A stretch of 10,194 bases of DNA from Promethearchaeota archaeon. GTDB lineage: Archaea > Asgardarchaeota > Lokiarchaeia > Sigynarchaeales > SOKP01. The stretch spans positions 1 through 10,194 of the forward strand of contig JAHLWV010000068.1 in assembly GCA_019057735.1 (NCBI GenBank), written 5' to 3'. This document shows, one piece after another, positions 6,997 through 10,194 of this stretch. Position numbers and translations under genes: made by a program. Each line of letters opens with the position of its first letter. Positions within the stretch are counted from its first letter, which is position 1. The notes below the pieces were generated by a model. The model did not search any database, had not been told where the DNA came from, and worked only from the letters and a program-made list of their open reading frames with translations.

Positions 6997-7270
6997 AAAT
7001 ATCATTTATTATTCAAATCCTATTTATCAAGACTAAATCTTTTAAATCAAATTTTAATTCATTAATCTGATTAAATCTTTAGACTAAAAATTGAGCTATC
7101 AACGAGGTCTTCCCTCTAATTTTCATTAATGGTATGGAATAATACGAACATACAGAATTCCTAAGCGAAAATGATATAATTAAATTTAAATTGTATTACG
7201 CTCTTTTCTTATTAACTCATTTGTAGTATTTTCTGTTATCATTTAATCTAAACGCTCTTAAGGTTTTAAT
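6997..7270 (+). other. Non-coding spacer between the duplicated GT2 genes
   Basis: This is 274 nt of A/T-rich DNA. I find no convincing gene in it; the best plus-strand ATG (7129) gives only 11 codons. AATTTAAATT near 7181-7192 is a possible TATA-like element for the second GT2 gene. Short partial repeats are present (GACTAAA at about 7030 and 7083; ACGCTCTT at 7198 and 7252) but are no stronger than chance in AT-rich sequence. No remnant of a GT2 gene is recognised. Confidence 0.5.
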
Positions 7271-8137
7271 TTGAAGCTGATAAATCGCGTGAAATCAAAT
7301 CGGGCTACATTCAATAGTTCTAGACCTAAATTTTCTAAAAATGCTTCAGATTTTCAAGAGATGTATAAGTATTTAGATGATCGCCCAAACGCTAAAAAAC
7401 ATGTTTTACTTTCTATTATTTTACCTTTATTTAACGAAGAAAAAACTATTCGGTCAATACTAGAGGATCTCCCTCGGAATAAAAGTATTGAAATCATCAT
7501 TATCGATGATCATTCTTCTGATAATAGCTTAAATGAAATCCGAAAAGTAAATGGATATAATGAGTTTAAAATCATACGTCATCTCGAAAATAGTGGTTAC
7601 GGCAACGCTATTATTACGGGAATGCGTTATGCAACTGGGGATGTCATCGTAAGTATGGATACTGATGGACAACACAGCCCTTCTGATATATTTAGTCTAA
7701 TTAAACCAATTTTTGATGGAGAAGCAGATTATACGATTGGTTCAAGATATTTAGGCACTTACCATTACCGTTTACCCATCGCTACGAGACTAGGCGAAGT
7801 TTTCATCGAGAAATTTATTCAATTTTTCTTTGGCATTAAAATTATGAATAACCAAAATGGTTTTCGCGCGTTTGATAAAAAACTCATCCCTCTCTTCAGC
7901 GATGCAAAATTTTTAGGTTATGCGTTTTGTACTGAACAAATTCTTCAAGCAAAATTATCAGAACAGCGAATTCTTGAATGCCCTATTAAACTCTATAATC
8001 GTGAGTATGGATATTCGAAAATAATATTAAGGAAACTAACGCTTAATATCTTCGCTTGTTTACTTATTTACTATCTTAAAAAATTTTATCTAAATTTATT
8101 GAAAAAAAGGAAGACTATTAAGGGATTTCTTTGGTAA
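7271..8137 (+). CDS. GT2 family glycosyltransferase, DPM1-like polyprenyl-phosphate sugar synthase (paralogue 2)
   Basis: This 288-residue paralogue of the preceding GT2 is about 62% identical over 225 core residues by hand count. It has the same motif set: LSIILPLFNEE (47-57), IIDDHSSDNS (77-86), DTDGQHS (130-136), GSRYLG (157-162) and NGFRAF (196-201). Residues around the donor site differ in places (VSMDTD against VTMDSD; SGYGNAII against RGYGATIV), so the sugar or lipid partner may differ. The C-terminal hydrophobic segment (254-277, LNIFACLLIYYLKKF) is followed by a short basic end; the long tail of paralogue 1 is missing. The start is TTG at 7271, preceded by a weak TAAGG (7258-7262). 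The next ATG is at residue 31, still before the GT2 fold, so a shorter form is possible. Confidence 0.83.
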   Translation: MKLINRVKSNRATFNSSRPKFSKNASDFQEMYKYLDDRPNAKKHVLLSIILPLFNEEKTIRSILEDLPRNKSIEIIIIDDHSSDNSLNEIRKVNGYNEFKIIRHLENSGYGNAIITGMRYATGDVIVSMDTDGQHSPSDIFSLIKPIFDGEADYTIGSRYLGTYHYRLPIATRLGEVFIEKFIQFFFGIKIMNNQNGFRAFDKKLIPLFSDAKFLGYAFCTEQILQAKLSEQRILECPIKLYNREYGYSKIILRKLTLNIFACLLIYYLKKFYLNLLKKRKTIKGFLW

Positions 8138-8208
8138 AGGTTACAAGATAAATTAGAACGGTTGAAAGGACATATTAAAATTATATACCATAAACCCTTT
8201 AAGATAAT
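8138..8208 (+). promoter_or_regulatory. Promoter region of the 2-epimerase gene, probably leaderless
   Basis: AATTATATA at 8179-8187 is a TATA-like box centred about 25 nt before the ATG at 8209. This places the start site at or next to the start codon. No Shine-Dalgarno is present close to the ATG, as expected for a leaderless archaeal mRNA. Confidence 0.4.
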
Positions 8209-9279
8209 ATGAAGAAAATTATAACTTGTATTGGAATTAGACCAGATATTATTCGTCTTTCCCAAATTATAAAGAAGTTAGATAAACATTTTAATAACAT
8301 CATAGTTGACAGTGGTCAACATTACGATTATAACTTGAATAAGATTTTCTATGAACAGTTAGATGTTCGTCCTTCCGATTTCAACCTTGACATAAAAAGT
8401 GGAACCCACGCTACACAAGTAGCTAAGTTAATGATCGAATTCGAAAAAGTCTTGATTAAAGAAGCTCCCGTCTTTGTTGTTGTTTTAGGTGATAATAACA
8501 GTAGCTTAGGATTTGCATTAACAACCTCAAAATTAAATATTCCTCTAATCCACATAGAAGCAGGGATGCGTAGTAAGAATTGGATAATGCCTGAAGAAAA
8601 GAATAGAATAGTAATCGATCACTTAGCAGATATGAACATATGTTATTTACCTGAACACAGAGAAAATTTGACAAGAGAGGGAATTAATCCTCGTAGGTGT
8701 TGGGTTGTTGGTAATCCAATAATTGAGGTAGTTCACGCCGTGCAACCCTCATTCCACCAAAACAGCGCCTATTATTTGGTCACATGCCATCGAGCGGAAA
8801 ATTTAGAGATAAAAGAAAATTTAAACAAGATACTAACATTCTTAGGGAAACTGTATCAAAAAAAGAACATTGAGATTAAATTCATACTAATGCCTAAAGC
8901 TAAGATTTTCATGGAAAAATACGGGTTTGAATTTCCTGAAGGTATCGTGCCCATTCCTCCTCTAGGATTTCTAGAATTTTTAGGAATGGAAAAAGAGGCC
9001 AAGCTCGTCTTAACTGATAGCGGAACCGTTGTAGAAGAATGTGCTATTTTTGGTACTCCTTGTATCACTATTAGAGAAAGCACTGAAAGAATAGACTTAA
9101 TTGAACTTGGAGTGAATTCGCTCAGTGGTATGGATGTTGATCAAATGCTTGATACAACTGAGATGGCATTATCACACAGGATTGAGCCAGTAACTCATTA
9201 TGGAAAAAATATTTCTGATAAAATTTGTAACATTCTTATTGGAAATTCATTGAATTTCTCAAAAAATTCTAGTAGGTAA
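8209..9279 (+). CDS. Non-hydrolysing UDP-N-acetylhexosamine 2-epimerase, FnlC/WbjD/WbvD-like
   Basis: This is a 356-residue GT-B-fold epimerase of the WecB superfamily. Visible landmarks are GIRPDIIRLS (9-18), DSGQHYDYNLNKIF (34-47), LGDNNSS (93-99, Asp95), HIEAGMRS (115-122, Glu117), MPEEKNR (127-133, Glu130), VTCHRAEN (191-198, His194) and TDSGTVVEE (269-277) followed by TERID. These correspond to the WecB residues Arg10, Asp95, Glu117, Glu131 and His213. The IIRLS segment, HYDYNLN and DSGTV in place of WecB's DSGG point to the FnlC/WbjD/WbvD branch, which epimerises C-2 of UDP-6-deoxy-L-HexNAc. WecB makes UDP-ManNAc from UDP-GlcNAc, which stays possible. The usual GDTNS reads GDNNS here. 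The RmlD-like reductase converges on it with a 19-nt gap. Together they suggest an L-RhaNAc/L-QuiNAc or L-FucNAc pathway. Confidence 0.82.
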   Translation: MKKIITCIGIRPDIIRLSQIIKKLDKHFNNIIVDSGQHYDYNLNKIFYEQLDVRPSDFNLDIKSGTHATQVAKLMIEFEKVLIKEAPVFVVVLGDNNSSLGFALTTSKLNIPLIHIEAGMRSKNWIMPEEKNRIVIDHLADMNICYLPEHRENLTREGINPRRCWVVGNPIIEVVHAVQPSFHQNSAYYLVTCHRAENLEIKENLNKILTFLGKLYQKKNIEIKFILMPKAKIFMEKYGFEFPEGIVPIPPLGFLEFLGMEKEAKLVLTDSGTVVEECAIFGTPCITIRESTERIDLIELGVNSLSGMDVDQMLDTTEMALSHRIEPVTHYGKNISDKICNILIGNSLNFSKNSSR

Positions 9280-9298
9280 AGTGCAAATAAAAAAATCG

Positions 9299-10194
9299 TT
9301 ATATTTTCATACGATTATCATGATATTCCTTTAACTCGCCAATAGCTATTTTCGTTTCTTTCTTTTCATAGAATTTTTCTAAAATGTTATACTTTGAGGT
9401 CAAAGTGCGGTCAACTTTTTCATCTGGTTTATTGATTTGATTTATTATTAACTCTTTCTTAAATGTCTCGTTGAAAATATTCATTAACTCATACTTGTTT
9501 ACTATGGTATTTGGCGTAAAATGATGAACATACGATTTCTCGAGTAGCTCATCGTAACCATTCGACACAATTATTTTTTCACAAAGTTGAGCAAATTGAA
9601 GCGTAGTTACTCCGTTCCATAAATGATGTTCATAACCTCCAATTGTACCACCTTGTGGTTGGCTAAAAAACCATTCTAACAAAAATGATTTCTGATCCTT
9701 CGCTTCGGGGCCAATTATCGAGCATCTAATTATTAACGTCGTTCCATCAAAAACTTCTCCTAAACTTTTTGACTTTCCATACACATCTAAGGGATCGTGG
9801 GGACTGTCTTCGTTATACAACCCTCCTTTACCAGAATATACACAATCAGTACCAATTTGTATTACTTTAATATTGTGTTTACTCGCATACTCAGCCAGCT
9901 GCCAGGGAAATTTTGAATTTATTGCTATTGCTCGTTTAACTCCTTCAGGATCGTTGTCTTTTGAAAATGGTTTGGTGATACCAATACAATTAATGATGTA
10001 ATCGATTTTCAAGTCGATGAAGTCATTTTCTTCTAATTGCTCAAAATTATAAGCATCAAAGAGTAGATCATTCCCTTGTAAGTAATCCGTTTTTCTTACA
10101 GTTCCATAAATGTTTAAATTAGTAACATTAGTAAAATAATGATAAACCATTGAACCCAGCATCCCACTTTTACCAAGAATTAATACATTAGTCA
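9299..10194 (-). CDS. RmlD-like extended SDR reductase (start codon one base beyond the window)
   Basis: The frame is open to the window's right edge. The last two bases read TG on the minus strand, followed by ACT AAT GTA, so an ATG with its A at position 10195 would give a 298-residue protein starting MTNVLILG. Starting at the inner ATG (10162) would cut the Rossmann motif GKSGMLG (8-14), so that start is rejected. Further motifs (numbered from the outer ATG) are INCIGITKPF (68-77), IGTDCVYSG (114-122) with the catalytic Thr, and YGKSK (139-143, Tyr139/Lys143), then IIRCSIIGPE (155-164) and WNGVTT. These fit dTDP-4-dehydrorhamnose reductase relatives that act on 4-keto sugars. Similar reductases occur next to FnlC-type epimerases in O-antigen loci, where they act on UDP-4-keto-L-HexNAc (WbvR type). 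The true substrate, UDP- or dTDP-linked, is not determined. The gene converges with the 2-epimerase. Confidence 0.8.
   Translation of the reverse strand, partial: TNVLILGKSGMLGSMVYHYFTNVTNLNIYGTVRKTDYLQGNDLLFDAYNFEQLEENDFIDLKIDYIINCIGITKPFSKDNDPEGVKRAIAINSKFPWQLAEYASKHNIKVIQIGTDCVYSGKGGLYNEDSPHDPLDVYGKSKSLGEVFDGTTLIIRCSIIGPEAKDQKSFLLEWFFSQPQGGTIGGYEHHLWNGVTTLQFAQLCEKIIVSNGYDELLEKSYVHHFTPNTIVNKYELMNIFNETFKKELIINQINKPDEKVDRTLTSKYNILEKFYEKKETKIAIGELKEYHDNRMKI

Noticed and set aside
7029..7260. Short repeats in the GT2 spacer (GACTAAA twice, ACGCTCTT twice)
   Set aside because: Only 7-8 bp, irregular spacing, AT-rich background; not evidence of an array, operator or duplicated end.
6997..7270. 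Possible remnant gene or small ORF between the GT2 copies
   Set aside because: Stops are frequent, the best plus-strand start gives 11 codons, and no GT2 remnant motif is seen.
10129..10162. Internal ATG at 10162 as start of the RmlD-like gene
   Set aside because: It would remove the first strand and the first glycines of the Rossmann motif GKSGMLG; the frame continues to a likely ATG whose first base is at 10195.
1..10194. Single integrated system joining the GTPase block to the glycan genes
   Set aside because: The two blocks are separated by an outward promoter and the UPF0280 gene and have no shared domain logic; adjacency alone does not support one system.

Overview
The window most likely comes from an Asgard archaeon (Lokiarchaeia-like). 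The main reason is a pair of 'eukaryotic-signature' genes at the left end: a Roadblock/LC7-type protein, followed by a fusion of a longin-like domain with an Arf-family GTPase. A UPF0280 (archaeal ApbE-superfamily) protein, TATA-box-like elements at archaeal spacing and strongly AT-rich DNA agree with this. No rRNA, tRNA, CRISPR array or mobile element is visible. The lineage call is inferred from gene content, not from a marker gene.

Left block (1-1637, minus strand): a roadblock gene (1143-1637) is followed 45 nt downstream by a longin/Arf-like GTPase/helical-repeat/Pro-rich protein (1-1097) that runs off the left edge. The GTPase gene has a strong Shine-Dalgarno, but the codon at the right distance is ATT. 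A standard gene caller would probably miss or truncate it. The roadblock gene diverges from a UPF0280 gene (1737-2525) across a 99-nt spacer with an A/T-symmetrical TATA-like element.

Middle and right block (2518-10194): an envelope or N-glycan sugar locus. On the minus strand is a large polytopic GT-C membrane protein (2518-4821) with an STT3-like DPWYH motif. It overlaps the 3' end of the UPF0280 gene by 8 nt. On the plus strand follow a UDP-glucuronate-4-epimerase-type SDR (4918-5883), two tandemly duplicated DPM1-like GT2 glycosyltransferases (6016-6996 and 7271-8137, about 62% identical over the core by hand count, both starting with TTG), and a non-hydrolysing UDP-HexNAc 2-epimerase closest to the FnlC/WbjD/WbvD branch (8209-9279). 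On the minus strand at the right edge is an RmlD-like SDR reductase (9299-10194) whose probable ATG lies one base outside the window.

Taken together, the sugar genes suggest supply of nucleotide sugars (UDP-GalA from the 4-epimerase; a 2,6-dideoxy-L-HexNAc such as L-RhaNAc, L-QuiNAc or L-FucNAc from the reductase plus 2-epimerase), polyprenyl-phosphate-sugar synthesis (GT2 pair) and transfer on the outer face of the membrane (GT-C protein). The specific sugars are inferred. The small-GTPase block is probably an independent unit that is only adjacent.
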